A stretch of DNA of 64,000 nucleotides. It comes from Halorubrum salipaludis. Lineage in GTDB: Archaea > Halobacteriota > Halobacteria > Halobacteriales > Haloferacaceae. The DNA lies in the NCBI RefSeq assembly GCF_002286985.1, contig NZ_NSKC01000004.1, positions 62,001 to 126,000 of the forward strand, in the 5' to 3' direction. The notes below the pieces were generated by a model, which saw only the letters and a program-made list of their open reading frames with translations, had not been told where the DNA came from and made no database searches. Position 1 is the first letter of the stretch, and every line of letters begins with the position of its first letter. The translations under genes and the position numbers were made by a program. Shown here piece by piece: positions 50,922 to 59,035 of this stretch.

Positions 50922-51056
50922 CTAGTCGAGCTCCGTGATCGTCACCGCGTACACCGCGCCGCAGTTCCCGCATTCGACGTGAACCCCGCGGCTCGTCTCG
51001 CCGCGGGTGAACTCGGAGATCTCCTCCGAGCACGAACACTCGAACTGAACTTTCAT
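50922..51056 (-). CDS. Mini zinc-ribbon protein (44 aa)
   Basis: This very small protein begins MKVQFECSCSEEISEF and ends VYAVTITELD. Two cysteine pairs (CSC near residue 7 and CGNC near 30) would form one zinc site. TAGTATTTAAAAG at about 51073-51085 is a strong TATA box near -24 of the ATG, supporting a leaderless transcript. It is convergent with the histidine kinase. The function is unknown; haloarchaea express many such mini zinc-finger proteins. Confidence 0.72.
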   Translation of the reverse strand: MKVQFECSCSEEISEFTRGETSRGVHVECGNCGAVYAVTITELD

Positions 51057-51207
51057 TACTTCCAATAGCGCGTACTAGTATTTAAAAGAACCCGTCTCAA
51101 AATCGCGTCTGAAAATCGGTGTGGCGCGACCGGATCCGATCGCCGGAGACCGACGGCGATCGCCCGGTGGCGGCGATCAGTTGGCGGTAGCGATTGGTCG
51201 GTGACGC

Positions 51208-51501
51208 TCAGTCGTCGTCGACGATCACTTCGACCGGCTCGTCGTCCGCGGCCGCGTCGTCGTCGGACGCGCCGCCCGCTCCGGCCGACTGCGTCTGCTG
51301 GTAGTAGAGCCCGCCGGCGACGGCGAGGACGATCCACGACCGCCAGTTCGCGAGGTTCAGCGTGTAGCCGATGCCGAACGGCTTCTCCACCAACATCCCC
51401 TTGCCGGGCTGCCAGTACGACGAGAGCAGCCGACCGAGGCTCGGCCGCTCGAAGTTGTACGGGATCCCGAGGATCTCCCCCGAAGACGGTTTGTCTGCCA
51501 T
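51208..51501 (-). CDS. DUF5808 domain protein
   Basis: This 97-residue protein contains GIPYNFERPSLGRLLSSYW and the adjoining PGKGMLVEKPFG, followed by GYTLNLANWRSW. This is the DUF5808 motif set found in bacteria and haloarchaea. One hydrophobic segment (about 55-67, IVLAVAGGLYY) and an acidic tail follow. The role is unknown. GCATATAAAGC at about 51522-51532 is a TATA box near -26 of the ATG at 51501. Confidence 0.8.
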   Translation of the reverse strand: MADKPSSGEILGIPYNFERPSLGRLLSSYWQPGKGMLVEKPFGIGYTLNLANWRSWIVLAVAGGLYYQQTQSAGAGGASDDDAAADDEPVEVIVDDD

Positions 51502-51589
51502 ACCGGCACATCGCCCGCCGGGCATATAAAGCGTGGCGCAACACCGCGCCGGTCGGGAGGGCCGGCCACCCAGCTCCCCCGCCGACCGC

Positions 51590-53350
51590 TCACCGATACC
51601 GTCCGCGGCCCTGCACGTCGCGGAGCCGGTCGAGAACATCGTCGTCGCCGAGTTCGGCGTAGCCGGCCTCGAACGCCTCTATCAGCGGGTCTGGATCGGT
51701 CGCGGTCGCCCGAACGGACCCCTCGAACACGTGGAGGTCCATCGCGTGGTCCTCGACGTGACCCGTGTGGTAGGCGAGGCCGAAGTCGATGAGCGCGGCC
51801 CGGTCGTCGGGGGCGGACACCTCCTCCCCGGTCGTCGCCCTCTCCTCGGTCGTCGATCTCTCCCCAAGCGCGTCGGTCCACACCCGCGCGTTCCGCGTCG
51901 TCGGATCGCCGTGAACGATCCCCGTGTCGTGGAGCCGCGCGAGGTGCCGGCCGACCGCGGCGGCGCGCTCCGTCCCGTCGTCGAGCGCGGCGGCGAGGTC
52001 GCAGTCCCCGACGTGCTGGAGGGTCAGCGTCGCGTTCGGCACGTCGGCGTCGTACACCAGCGGGGTCGGCACCCCCGCCCGGCGCGCCTCGCTCGTCAGC
52101 CGGGCCTCCGCGACGGTCCGGTCGCGCCTGAGCGTCCGGTCGAGCTCGGGGTGGCGGTACTCCTTGGGGACGCGGCGCTTGATCACGCGGCGGTCGGCGG
52201 CGTCACCGTCCTCGGCGCCGGCCCCGGCCTCGCCGCTGTCTCCCCCCGCCGCGACGATCTCCACCGTCGCCTCGGCGCCTCGCCGGTCGGCGTCCGTCCC
52301 GTCGTCGCTCCCGGGAGCGCGCCCGCGAGCGACCGACTCGCCGTGCCGCCACGTCACGGGCACCTGATCCGGGCGGAAGTTCGGGTCGATCGCGGACTCC
52401 CGGACGGGGAGCGTGTCGCCGGCCGCCGCCATCTTCGCGCCCAGCACGGCGATCATCCCGGCGTTGTCGCGGAGGAACCGCGGCTCCGGAGCGTGGAACC
52501 GCGCGCCGCGGGCGTCGCACATCGACGCCAGCATCTCGCGGAGCCGGTCGTTCTGCGCGACCCCGCCGCCCAACACGAGCTCGTCGGCGCCCGTGAGCGA
52601 GAGGGCGCGCTCCGAGACCTCCGTCAGCATCGCGAACACGTGCTCCTGCAGCGAAAAGCAGATCTCGTCGACCGGAACGCCGTCGTCGTACGCGTCGTTG
52701 GCGGCGGAGCTGATCCCGGAGAACGAGAAGTCCATCCCCTTGACGACGTACGGGAGGTCGAGGAGGCCCCCCAGCCCGTCGCTCCCCTCCGCGTACCGCC
52801 GCGCCGCCGCCTCGACCTTGGGGCCGCCCGGGTGGTCCCAGCCGACGTGGCGGGTGAACTTGTCTATCGCGTTGCCGACGCCGGCGTCCATCGTCTCCCC
52901 GAGCACGCGGTAGCGCCCGTCGTGGTAGCCGAGCAGGTGGGCGTTCGCGCCGGAGGCGTTCAGACACACCGGGTTCTCGAAGCCTGACCGGTGGCGACCG
53001 ATCTCCAGGTGCGCCACCATGTGGTTGACCCCGACGAGGGGCACGTCGAGCGCCCCCGCGAGCGACCGGGCGGCGGTGCCGACCGTGCGGAGACAGGGAC
53101 CGAGTCCGGGACCCCTGGAGAAGGCGACCGCGTCGACCGCGTCCGGCCCGTACTCCTCCTCGGCCGCAGTCAGCGCCGCGTCGACGACCTCGGGGATCGC
53201 CTCGGACATGTGCTCGGCGGCCTCGCGCGGGTGAATGCCGCCGCTGTCCGGCTCGTAGGGGTTCGATTCGATGAGAACGGAGTCGGTCTCGGCGTCGTAC
53301 AGGGCGGCGCTCGCGCACCACGCCGTCCCCTCGATGCCGAGAACGCGCAT
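51590..53350 (-). CDS. kae1: Kae1-Bud32 fusion: tRNA t6A threonylcarbamoyltransferase and kinase/ATPase
   Basis: This 586-residue bifunctional protein has residues 1-330 as Kae1: MRVLGIEGTA, the metal-binding VNHMVAHLEIGRH (His110 and His114), PGLGPCLRTVG, and VLGGGVAQNDRL. Residues 375-586 are Bud32: KRRVPKEYRHPELD, the catalytic VHGDPTTRNARV, and metal-binding LIDFGLAYHTGHVEDHAMDL. It makes the N6-threonylcarbamoyl group on A37 of ANN-decoding tRNAs within the KEOPS complex. Fusion of the two subunits is common in euryarchaea. A Ser/Gly/Glu-rich linker (about 335-370) is haloarchaea-like. Its start lies 8 bp from the S24e stop, so they share an operon. Confidence 0.94.
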   Translation of the reverse strand: MRVLGIEGTAWCASAALYDAETDSVLIESNPYEPDSGGIHPREAAEHMSEAIPEVVDAALTAAEEEYGPDAVDAVAFSRGPGLGPCLRTVGTAARSLAGALDVPLVGVNHMVAHLEIGRHRSGFENPVCLNASGANAHLLGYHDGRYRVLGETMDAGVGNAIDKFTRHVGWDHPGGPKVEAAARRYAEGSDGLGGLLDLPYVVKGMDFSFSGISSAANDAYDDGVPVDEICFSLQEHVFAMLTEVSERALSLTGADELVLGGGVAQNDRLREMLASMCDARGARFHAPEPRFLRDNAGMIAVLGAKMAAAGDTLPVRESAIDPNFRPDQVPVTWRHGESVARGRAPGSDDGTDADRRGAEATVEIVAAGGDSGEAGAGAEDGDAADRRVIKRRVPKEYRHPELDRTLRRDRTVAEARLTSEARRAGVPTPLVYDADVPNATLTLQHVGDCDLAAALDDGTERAAAVGRHLARLHDTGIVHGDPTTRNARVWTDALGERSTTEERATTGEEVSAPDDRAALIDFGLAYHTGHVEDHAMDLHVFEGSVRATATDPDPLIEAFEAGYAELGDDDVLDRLRDVQGRGRYR

Positions 53351-53357
53351 TCGGCCG

Positions 53358-53666
53358 TTAGGCTTCCTCGGCGTCCGCGTCGCCCTCGCCGCCGATCTTG
53401 TTGCGTTCGAGCATGTGCTCCTGCTCGACGTCGAGCGCGTCCTCCGCGCTGTCGTACACCTTCGCGTAGCCGACCGTCTTCCGCATGCCGAACTTCGTGT
53501 CCAGCTCGTGAACGACGACCTCCTCGGAGGCCTTGTCGAGCTTGGCCGCGAGGGAGTCGCGGACCGACAGCCGCGAGGGGGTCGCCTCCTCGTGGGTCGT
53601 CTCGAAACGGATGTCCGTGCGGTGCAACATCGGGTTCTCCTCCTCGGAGATGATATCGACGTCCAT
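53358..53666 (-). CDS. rps24e: Small-subunit ribosomal protein eS24
   Basis: This 102-residue ribosomal protein begins MDVDIISEEENPMLHRTDIR and contains FGMRKTVGYAKVYDS, the conserved eS24 core. It ends with a short acidic tail. It precedes the Kae1-Bud32 gene with an 8-bp spacer, a gene order seen in many euryarchaea. The S27e-like gene often found beside it is not visible here. A dyad AGGGG-TATAT-CCCCT sits just upstream. Confidence 0.9.
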   Translation of the reverse strand: MDVDIISEEENPMLHRTDIRFETTHEEATPSRLSVRDSLAAKLDKASEEVVVHELDTKFGMRKTVGYAKVYDSAEDALDVEQEHMLERNKIGGEGDADAEEA

Positions 53667-53675
53667 GGTTCAGTT

Positions 53676-53690
53676 AGGGGTATATCCCCT
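53676..53690 (-). promoter_or_regulatory. 15-bp perfect dyad upstream of rps24e
   Basis: AGGGGTATATCCCCT is a perfect inverted repeat about 10 bp before the rps24e ATG at 53666. TTTTACAG further upstream (about 53700-53706) may be the TATA region. The dyad would lie in the short leader or over the start site. Confidence 0.45.
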
Positions 53691-53761
53691 CGAAAGCTGT
53701 AAAAGGATTTCGAAGCGGGGGTGTCGCCGGCGACGAGCGTCCGGCGGTCTCCGCCCGACGC

Positions 53762-54340
53762 TCACCGATCGTCGTCCGGGATCCGACCGAGCGCCTCGTA
53801 GGCCGCCTCGACATCGCCGTCGAGCGCCTCGAACAGCTCGCGCGCCTCCGCGCGGGATTCCGGCGTGACCGGGACGCGGACCATCCCCTCGCCGGGCTGG
53901 CCGTAGACGACGCTCGAACCGTCCGGCGCCGCGAGGATCGCCGGCAGGGCGGCCAGGTCCTCCTCGCCGGTCACCTCGATGATGACCGGGTCGGCGTCGG
54001 CGAGCGCCGCGGCGAGCGCGGAGAGCAGCTCCGCCGACAGGGACGCGGCGGGGTTCTCCACCCGTATCCGGCGGTCGTCCGCGGCCGCGAGCGCGGACTC
54101 GATCGCGGCGTCGACCGCCTCGCGCTCGGTCTTCCCGTCGATCAGCGCGACGTCGGGGACGCGGCCGGCCTCCCGCAGGTGGTACGTGACCACGTCGCCG
54201 ACCGCGACGATCGGGGCGTCGGGCGCCACCCGCTCGCCGCGGGTCTCCGCGGCGCCGGCGAGCAGTTCGGCGGCGTCGGTCGTCACCGGGCCGAGCGGCT
54301 CCTTGAAGGCGTCGCGCAGGGAGTCGGGGAGCGTGAGCAT
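53762..54340 (-). CDS. DUF359 family GTP-dependent dephospho-CoA kinase
   Basis: This 192-residue protein belongs to DUF359. It begins LTLPDSLRDAFKEPLGPV and contains IVAVGDVVTYHLREAG, DVALIDGKTERE and the acidic/hydrophobic VIIEVTGEEDLAALPAI. The VYGQPGEGMVRV segment is typical of the C-terminal part. Archaeal members use GTP to phosphorylate dephospho-CoA, the last step of CoA synthesis. The ATG at 54340 is preferred over an upstream open frame. Spt4 ends 38 bp upstream on the same strand, matching the usual archaeal order rpoE'-spt4-DUF359. Confidence 0.87.
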   Translation of the reverse strand: MLTLPDSLRDAFKEPLGPVTTDAAELLAGAAETRGERVAPDAPIVAVGDVVTYHLREAGRVPDVALIDGKTEREAVDAAIESALAAADDRRIRVENPAASLSAELLSALAAALADADPVIIEVTGEEDLAALPAILAAPDGSSVVYGQPGEGMVRVPVTPESRAEARELFEALDGDVEAAYEALGRIPDDDR

Positions 54341-54378
54341 AGTGTGTCGGGGACCTCGGGGGAACCGCTTCTGCGCCG

Positions 54379-54576
54379 TCAGCGGACCTTCAGCGCGTAC
54401 GAGCCGGGCTTCGTGACGTTCATCTCCTCCGCGATCTGGCTCTCCTCGGGCTGGGTGATGATGACGTAGCCCGCCCAGTCCTCGGTGAGCGACGACGACC
54501 CGCAGTGCTCGCAGGTCTGGGAGTCCGGGTCGTTGACGTGGTGGCACTCACGACACGCCAGGCGGTCCTCGGCCAT
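54379..54576 (-). CDS. spt4: Transcription elongation factor Spt4 (RpoE'')
   Basis: This 65-residue zinc protein has CRECHHVN (residues 8-15) and CEHCGSSSL (22-30) binding one zinc, followed by the WAGYVIITQPEESQIAEEM core. Spt4 pairs with Spt5 on RNA polymerase to increase processivity. The start overlaps the rpoE' stop by one base (ATGA), so the genes are co-translated. The length and order are those of other archaea. Confidence 0.93.
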   Translation of the reverse strand: MAEDRLACRECHHVNDPDSQTCEHCGSSSLTEDWAGYVIITQPEESQIAEEMNVTKPGSYALKVR

Positions 54577-55151
54577 CAGTCGGCCTCCTCACCGGTCTGT
54601 TCGCGGTGTTGTCGCTGGCCCTCCAGCCACTCGTGTTTGCCGAGCCCGGGCTGTTTCGCGGTGAGCCCGATCTTCGAGTCGCGGGGGTTGCGCTCGTCGA
54701 TGCTCTTGGTCACCACGCGCACCCGGACGGCGTCGTCGACGCCGAGGGTCTTGTCGGAGTCCGAGGAGGCGAGCTGCTGGTTCGCCCCGTCGAACGTGAG
54801 GTACTCGTCGGTGATCTGGGAGACGTGCAGCAGGCCGTCGACCGGCCCGATGCCGACGAAGGCACCGAACTCGACCGTCTCGACGACCGTGCCGTCGGCG
54901 ACCTCCTGCATGTCGGGGTCGTAGGTCAGCGCGTCGAACTCGGCCTCGTAGTAGACGCCGGGGCGGTTGTGCAACACCGCGCCCTCGCCGATGTCGTGGA
55001 CCTCGATGACGCTCACGACGCTGCCCACGTCCTCGTCCATTCGTCCTTCCAGTTTGTCCTGCAGCAGGGCTTTCACCCGCTCGTCGGTGACGTCCGCCAG
55101 GTGTTTCGGCGGCACCTCGACCGTATCCTTGAGTCGAACTCGTTTGTACAT
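54576..55151 (-). CDS. rpoE1: DNA-directed RNA polymerase subunit E' (Rpo7)
   Basis: This 191-residue protein has an N-terminal RNP-like domain (YKRVRLKDTVEVPPKHLADV), then an S1 domain with TVVETVEFGAFVGIGPVDGLLHVSQ and VTKSIDERNPRDSKIGLT. Rpo7 pairs with Rpo4 to form the stalk of the archaeal polymerase and binds emerging RNA. The acidic, Gln-rich tail is haloarchaeal. It lies in the classical aIF2-gamma, PIN protein, rpoE', spt4 cluster, read on the minus strand. Confidence 0.93.
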   Translation of the reverse strand: MYKRVRLKDTVEVPPKHLADVTDERVKALLQDKLEGRMDEDVGSVVSVIEVHDIGEGAVLHNRPGVYYEAEFDALTYDPDMQEVADGTVVETVEFGAFVGIGPVDGLLHVSQITDEYLTFDGANQQLASSDSDKTLGVDDAVRVRVVTKSIDERNPRDSKIGLTAKQPGLGKHEWLEGQRQHREQTGEEAD

Positions 55152-55170
55152 GATTGGTTGTCCGCGTCCG

Positions 55171-55590
55171 CTAGGGTTCCGTTATCGCCAGTGTGTTCCG
55201 ACCCCTTAAACCGATTACTGGTGCGCCCGCCTCCAGCACCCGGTTCGCCAGCGGTCGATCGTTGGTGACGACGCCGTCGACCCGGCCCTCGGCGGCCAGC
55301 TCGACCAGCGCGTCGTCGGCGTACGATTCGTCCGTTGCCACCGTCTCCGCCCGCGTCGCGAGGTCCGCGCCCACGCTCGCCGCGGTCGCCTCCTCGCCGT
55401 TCCCGCCCTGCAGCCGGTCTAACTCCGAGACGACCGCGGCCGGGACGACGGCCTCGTAGGCGCCGAGAAGCCGATCGAGCTCCTCGAACAGCCGCAGGTC
55501 CGCCTCGACCGGCGCCATCAGGGCGCTCGCGTCGAGCGCGACGACCTCGATGTGGGCGGTCCCGTCGGCCTCGCGGGCGGCGTCGGTCAC
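55171..55590 (-). CDS. PIN domain protein (archaeal VapC9/Fcf1-like)
   Basis: This 139-residue protein has the PIN acidic set: ALDASALMAP (first Asp), VPAAVVSELD (Glu), and the C-terminal ADDALVELA and VVTNDRPL with further aspartates. It is a likely Mg-dependent RNase. Its place between aIF2-gamma and rpoE' is conserved across archaea, which argues for a house-keeping RNA role rather than a toxin; no antitoxin gene is next to it. It overlaps neither neighbour, and the gap to aIF2-gamma is 1 bp. Confidence 0.85.
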   Translation of the reverse strand: MTDAAREADGTAHIEVVALDASALMAPVEADLRLFEELDRLLGAYEAVVPAAVVSELDRLQGGNGEEATAASVGADLATRAETVATDESYADDALVELAAEGRVDGVVTNDRPLANRVLEAGAPVIGLRGRNTLAITEP

Positions 55591-55591
55591 G

Positions 55592-56836
55592 CTACGAGAG
55601 CGTCCCGACGCCGATGAGCCGCCAGCGCGCGCCGACGCGCCGGTTGATCGCGATCTGCGCGCCCTCCTCGGCGCAGACCGGTCGCTTGAGGCTCACCTCG
55701 CACTCGCCGTCGCGCGCGCTCGTCACCGCGCCGACCGTCGTCGCGGTGCCGACCGTGAGCATCAGCGGCTCGCCGGTGCTGATCTCCTCGATGTCGCTCT
55801 CGCCGCTCTCGTCGTCCTCCTTCCCGACGACGCGGTCGAGGAGGTCGACCTGCATCTCGAACTCGTTGCGGGTCGGCGGGAGCGTGCCGGGCTCGCCGGC
55901 GACCTGCCCGGCGAGCGCGTCGCCCTTCGTCAGGCTCGGGTCGAGTCCGGTGCCGACGCCGAGCAGTCCGCCCGGTCGGGCGGACTCCACGTCGTTGCTG
56001 CCGGCCTGCAGCGAGCGCACCGTCGTCTCGAGGGGGCGCCACTCCGTCTGGCCCTCCTCGTCGACCTCGCGGCCCGGTCGGATCTCCAGCCCGTCGCCGA
56101 CCGACAGCTCGCCCGCGACGAGCGAGCCGCCGACGACGCCGCCCTTGAGGTCCGCCGCGGTCGCGCCCGGGCGGTTGATGTCGAACGAGCGGGCCGCGTA
56201 CATCCGCGCGTGTTCCGACGGGTCGCGGTCGGGGGTCGGGATCTCCGACTCGATCGCGTCGATGAGGAGGTCGAGGTTGACCTCCTGTTGCGCGGAGACG
56301 GGGACGATCGGCGCGTCCTCCGCGACGGTGCCCTCGACGAACTCCTGAATCTGCCGGTAGTTGTCGACGGCGCGGTCGCGGTCGACTAAGTCGACCTTGT
56401 TCTGCGCGATGACGATGTTCTCGATGCCGATGAGATCGAGCGCCATCAGGTGCTCTTCCGTCTGCGCCTGCGGGACGTCCTCGGTCGCGCTCACGACCAA
56501 GACGGCCCCGTCCATGATCGAGGCGCCGGAGAGCATCGTCGCCATCAGCGTCTCGTGGCCCGGCGCGTCGACGAACGAGACCGTCCGGACCGGCTCGCTC
56601 GCGGAGCCGTCCTCGCACTCCTCGTCGACGGTGTAACACTCGGGCGCGTCGACGCCGGGACAGCGCCGGAACGTCGCGTCCGCGTACCCCAGCCGGATCG
56701 AGATGCCGCGCTTCATTTCCTCGCTGTGCTGGTCGGTCCACGAGCCGGACAACGCCTGCACGAGCGTCGTCTTCCCGTGGTCGACGTGACCGACGAGACC
56801 GATGTTCACCTCCGGTTGTGTGTTGGCTTCAGTCAC
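55592..56836 (-). CDS. eif2g: Translation initiation factor aIF2, gamma subunit
   Basis: This 414-residue GTPase has G1 GHVDHGKTT (16-24), G3 DAPGHE, and G4 QNKVD. A zinc knuckle lies around CPGVDAPEC and C...EC. EF-Tu-like domains 2 and 3 follow, with RSFDINRPG and [13 protein letters not shown]. It delivers Met-tRNAi to the small ribosomal subunit. The GTG at 56836 is chosen because it is followed by the conserved [14 protein letters not shown] leader and is preceded 6 nt upstream by GGAGGT (56848-56843), a strong Shine-Dalgarno that is unusual in this otherwise leaderless window. A CTTTATCA box near 56895-56888 fits a short leader. Confidence 0.94.
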   Translation of the reverse strand: MTEANTQPEVNIGLVGHVDHGKTTLVQALSGSWTDQHSEEMKRGISIRLGYADATFRRCPGVDAPECYTVDEECEDGSASEPVRTVSFVDAPGHETLMATMLSGASIMDGAVLVVSATEDVPQAQTEEHLMALDLIGIENIVIAQNKVDLVDRDRAVDNYRQIQEFVEGTVAEDAPIVPVSAQQEVNLDLLIDAIESEIPTPDRDPSEHARMYAARSFDINRPGATAADLKGGVVGGSLVAGELSVGDGLEIRPGREVDEEGQTEWRPLETTVRSLQAGSNDVESARPGGLLGVGTGLDPSLTKGDALAGQVAGEPGTLPPTRNEFEMQVDLLDRVVGKEDDESGESDIEEISTGEPLMLTVGTATTVGAVTSARDGECEVSLKRPVCAEEGAQIAINRRVGARWRLIGVGTLS

Positions 56837-56842
56837 TGTTGG

Positions 56843-56848
56843 ACCTCC
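56843..56848 (-). promoter_or_regulatory. Shine-Dalgarno site deciding the aIF2-gamma GTG start
   Basis: GGAGGT on the minus strand is 6 nt before GTG 56836. It is the clearest anti-16S match in the window. Together with a TATA-like box about 50 bp upstream it implies a leadered mRNA. Confidence 0.7.
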
Positions 56849-56962
56849 TAACGGAGTAGTCTTATGCGAAATTCGCCCCGTGCGAGTGATAAAGTTGCTG
56901 TTATAGGTGCGGTGGCGTGCGCGGTGAGGCGGCGACGAGGGGCCCGGAGCCACCGACACGGT

Positions 56963-57217
56963 GCGGTGGCGCGTGCCTGCGAGGCCGCTTTGCGGCCGAG
57001 CAGCACGCGCGAGGGAGTCGGCCGGCGCTTATAAGCGCCGGCCGACGAGGCTGGGGAGGCGTGAGGTGCGGTCGCTGTGCGGTGCGGGGTGGGACTCAAA
57101 GGGGCAGTCGGGAGGACGACGCTCGACGACCAAGCACCGCAACGAGAGAGCGAACAGCGTGAGCGACCGAGTGAGGAGCGCAGCGAGTCATGCGAGTCCT
57201 CCCGACTGGGGCTTTGA
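56963..57217 (+). repeat. Structured dispersed repeat, copy D (candidate ncRNA)
   Basis: This copy sits between divergent aIF2-gamma and DUF5810 genes. Hairpin 1 pairs GGCCGC (56983-56988) with GCGGCC (56992-56997) around TTT. The identical 30-bp palindrome is at 57017-57046. The closing stem is AGTCGGGAGGAC (57106-57117) with GTCCTCCCGACT (57196-57207), 12 perfect bp, framed by CAAAG-GGGC and GGGG-CTTTG. It differs from B and C at stem pairs but keeps pairing. A degenerate second GCGGTGGCG start lies upstream (56910-56925), and GTGCGAGTGA at 56880-56889 matches the spacer before TTATAA in copy A. There is no 57-bp 3' module. Confidence 0.85.
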
Positions 57218-57377
57218 CGGAGTTAGCCGTCCAGTGCCGATCGTGTACAGGAAAGCAGCCGTAACCAGATCCGCGTTCACCGTGTCGGCGTCAGCGACGA
57301 CCCTCAGACGAATCGGTGATCGCGAGCGACCCACGTCCGACGCGGCTTTACGCCTCACGACCGAACCCGCGTCCGAC

Positions 57378-57899
57378 ATGGGATACGCCTGCCCCGTCTG
57401 CGAGACGCCCCAGCGCGACGGCGAACACCTCGCGCATCACCTCGCGTTCACGGCGATGCTACACGGCGGCGACCACGAGGCGTGGCTCGACGACCACGCC
57501 CCCGACTGGAGCGATCGGGAGCCGGCGACGCTCGCGGCCGAGGTGACGCCCCACGCCGAGGACGCCGAGTACCACGAGGTGTTCGAGGACACCGTCGACC
57601 GCGGTCGTCCCGACGTCGACCTCGGAGCGCACGACGGCGTCGGGTCGGGCGGTCACGACCACGCCGGTCACGGTCACAGCCACGACCATGCCGACCACGG
57701 CCACGCCGCTGGCGGCGGCCGGGGCGCCGTCAACCCGACCGGCGGAAACGGCGGAACCGATCCGGCGGTCGCCGACGCGATCCGCGAGGCCCGCGAGATG
57801 GCGCGGGAGGCCGGGGAGAGCGAAGGCGACGCGAACGACGGGGACAGCGAGAGCGACGGCTCCGACGGCTCCGACGACCGCGACGACTCGTCCGCGTAA
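57378..57899 (+). CDS. DUF5810 protein with His-rich segment
   Basis: This 173-residue protein starts with a zinc-finger-like CPVCETPQRDGEHLAHH (residues 5-21), then HGGDHEAWLDDHAPDW, the conserved DUF5810 core. A dense His stretch (HDHAGHGHSHDHADHGH, about 92-108) could bind metal ions. The remainder is acidic and disordered. The downstream gene is DUF5809, and the two occur together in haloarchaea, so they probably act in one process, which is unknown. The ATG at 57378 gives the conserved N-terminus. Confidence 0.82.
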   Translation: MGYACPVCETPQRDGEHLAHHLAFTAMLHGGDHEAWLDDHAPDWSDREPATLAAEVTPHAEDAEYHEVFEDTVDRGRPDVDLGAHDGVGSGGHDHAGHGHSHDHADHGHAAGGGRGAVNPTGGNGGTDPAVADAIREAREMAREAGESEGDANDGDSESDGSDGSDDRDDSSA

Positions 57900-57935
57900 C
57901 GGAACGCCCTTTTCAGTCGGCGGCGAACGACGGGT

Positions 57936-58373
57936 ATGGAGACCAGAGGGACGTTCGCCCCGGAGACTCGCGCCGACGCGCTCGAACGCTACGAGGAGGT
58001 CGGCCCGGTCGCGCAGGTCGTCGTCCGCGAGGCGACGAAGGCGATGTCGTTCGACGCCGACGAGTACGACGAGCGAGTCACGCCCGAGGTGATCCGGACC
58101 GCCCGCGACGCGACGTTCGCCGAAATGCTCGCGGTCCACGTCGGCGAGGCGGGGGAGTTCGACGAGTGGCTCGCCGAGAGCGCGTTCGACGAGGACGAAG
58201 TGGTCCAAATCGGCTCCGACAACGTCGACAACGTGGTGTGGCACCCGATCCCCTTCGCCGACACCGTGGTCGCGGCGACGTATCAGGAGGAGCCCGACGC
58301 AGCCGCCAGCACCCTGCGCCGGAACGCGTTCGGGCGGGTGTACCGCGAGGAGTTCTACGAGTCCGGCCGGTAG
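57936..58373 (+). CDS. DUF5809 protein
   Basis: This 145-residue soluble protein begins METRGTFAPETRADALERYE. It contains the family segment DEVVQIGSDNVDNVVWHPIP and ends TLRRNAFGRVYREEFYESGR. There is no membrane segment or metal motif. It pairs with DUF5810 upstream (36 bp apart), a pairing conserved in haloarchaea. CGCCCTTTTCAG 30 bp before the ATG may provide a weak internal promoter. Confidence 0.82.
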   Translation: METRGTFAPETRADALERYEEVGPVAQVVVREATKAMSFDADEYDERVTPEVIRTARDATFAEMLAVHVGEAGEFDEWLAESAFDEDEVVQIGSDNVDNVVWHPIPFADTVVAATYQEEPDAAASTLRRNAFGRVYREEFYESGR

Positions 58374-58462
58374 TCAGCTATAAACCGCACAGCCGTCGCT
58401 CGCGAACGAGCGTTAAAAGAATCAGAGCGACCGCAGATGGGGAGTGTCGATGACGCCTATTT

Positions 58463-59011
58463 CTATTCGAGCGTGCCCTGGCTGACGAGGGTGTCGTCCT
58501 CCAGGTAGTGCTCGATGTGGTGGCCGTGTTCCTCGACGCCTTCGAGGATCTCGCGGAGCTGCTCTTCGGTGGTGTAGTCGCCGAGGTTGTTGGCGAGCTG
58601 GATGTGCTCGCGGAGCTGCTCGATGATGTCGCCGAAGATCTCCAGGTCGTTCTCCAGCGAGGTGCGGATGTCGTAGGCGTCGGCGTCCTCGGCGCTCACC
58701 GGCGCGTGCTCCTCGTAGTTCGCGCCGCCCGAGAGCGGCACGCCCCCGAGCGCCTGCGCGCGCTCGGCGATCACGTCGGCGCCCTCCTCGAGGTCCGCGG
58801 CGACCTCACCGAGGTACTCGTGGATGTCGTGGAACTCCGCGCCCTCGACGAGCCAGTGGTGCTTTTTCACCTGGTGGTAGAGGACGTACGTCGCGGCGAG
58901 ATCGGAGTTGAGCGCGTCGACGAGCTGCTCCGCCTTCTCCTCGGGGATGCGCAGCGCTTCGCTCTCGTGGACGTCGCCGTACCGCTGACGGGCCTCTTTC
59001 TGAGTGCTCAT
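58463..59011 (-). CDS. dpsA: DpsA, iron-storing DNA-protection ferritin
   Basis: This 182-residue protein has the Dps four-helix bundle. YVLYHQVKKHHWLVEG (41-56) and FHDIHEYLGEVAADLEEGAD provide the His, Asp and Glu ligands of the inter-subunit ferroxidase centre. EHGHHIEHYL near the C-terminus is typical of haloarchaeal DpsA. It forms a dodecamer that oxidises Fe(II) with peroxide. The start at 59011 has a TTAAGTGG-like box about 30 bp upstream and a metal-type dyad further upstream, suggesting iron or oxidative regulation. Confidence 0.92.
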   Translation of the reverse strand: MSTQKEARQRYGDVHESEALRIPEEKAEQLVDALNSDLAATYVLYHQVKKHHWLVEGAEFHDIHEYLGEVAADLEEGADVIAERAQALGGVPLSGGANYEEHAPVSAEDADAYDIRTSLENDLEIFGDIIEQLREHIQLANNLGDYTTEEQLREILEGVEEHGHHIEHYLEDDTLVSQGTLE

Positions 59012-59035
59012 GTCTATTTACACGTACACGCGCGC

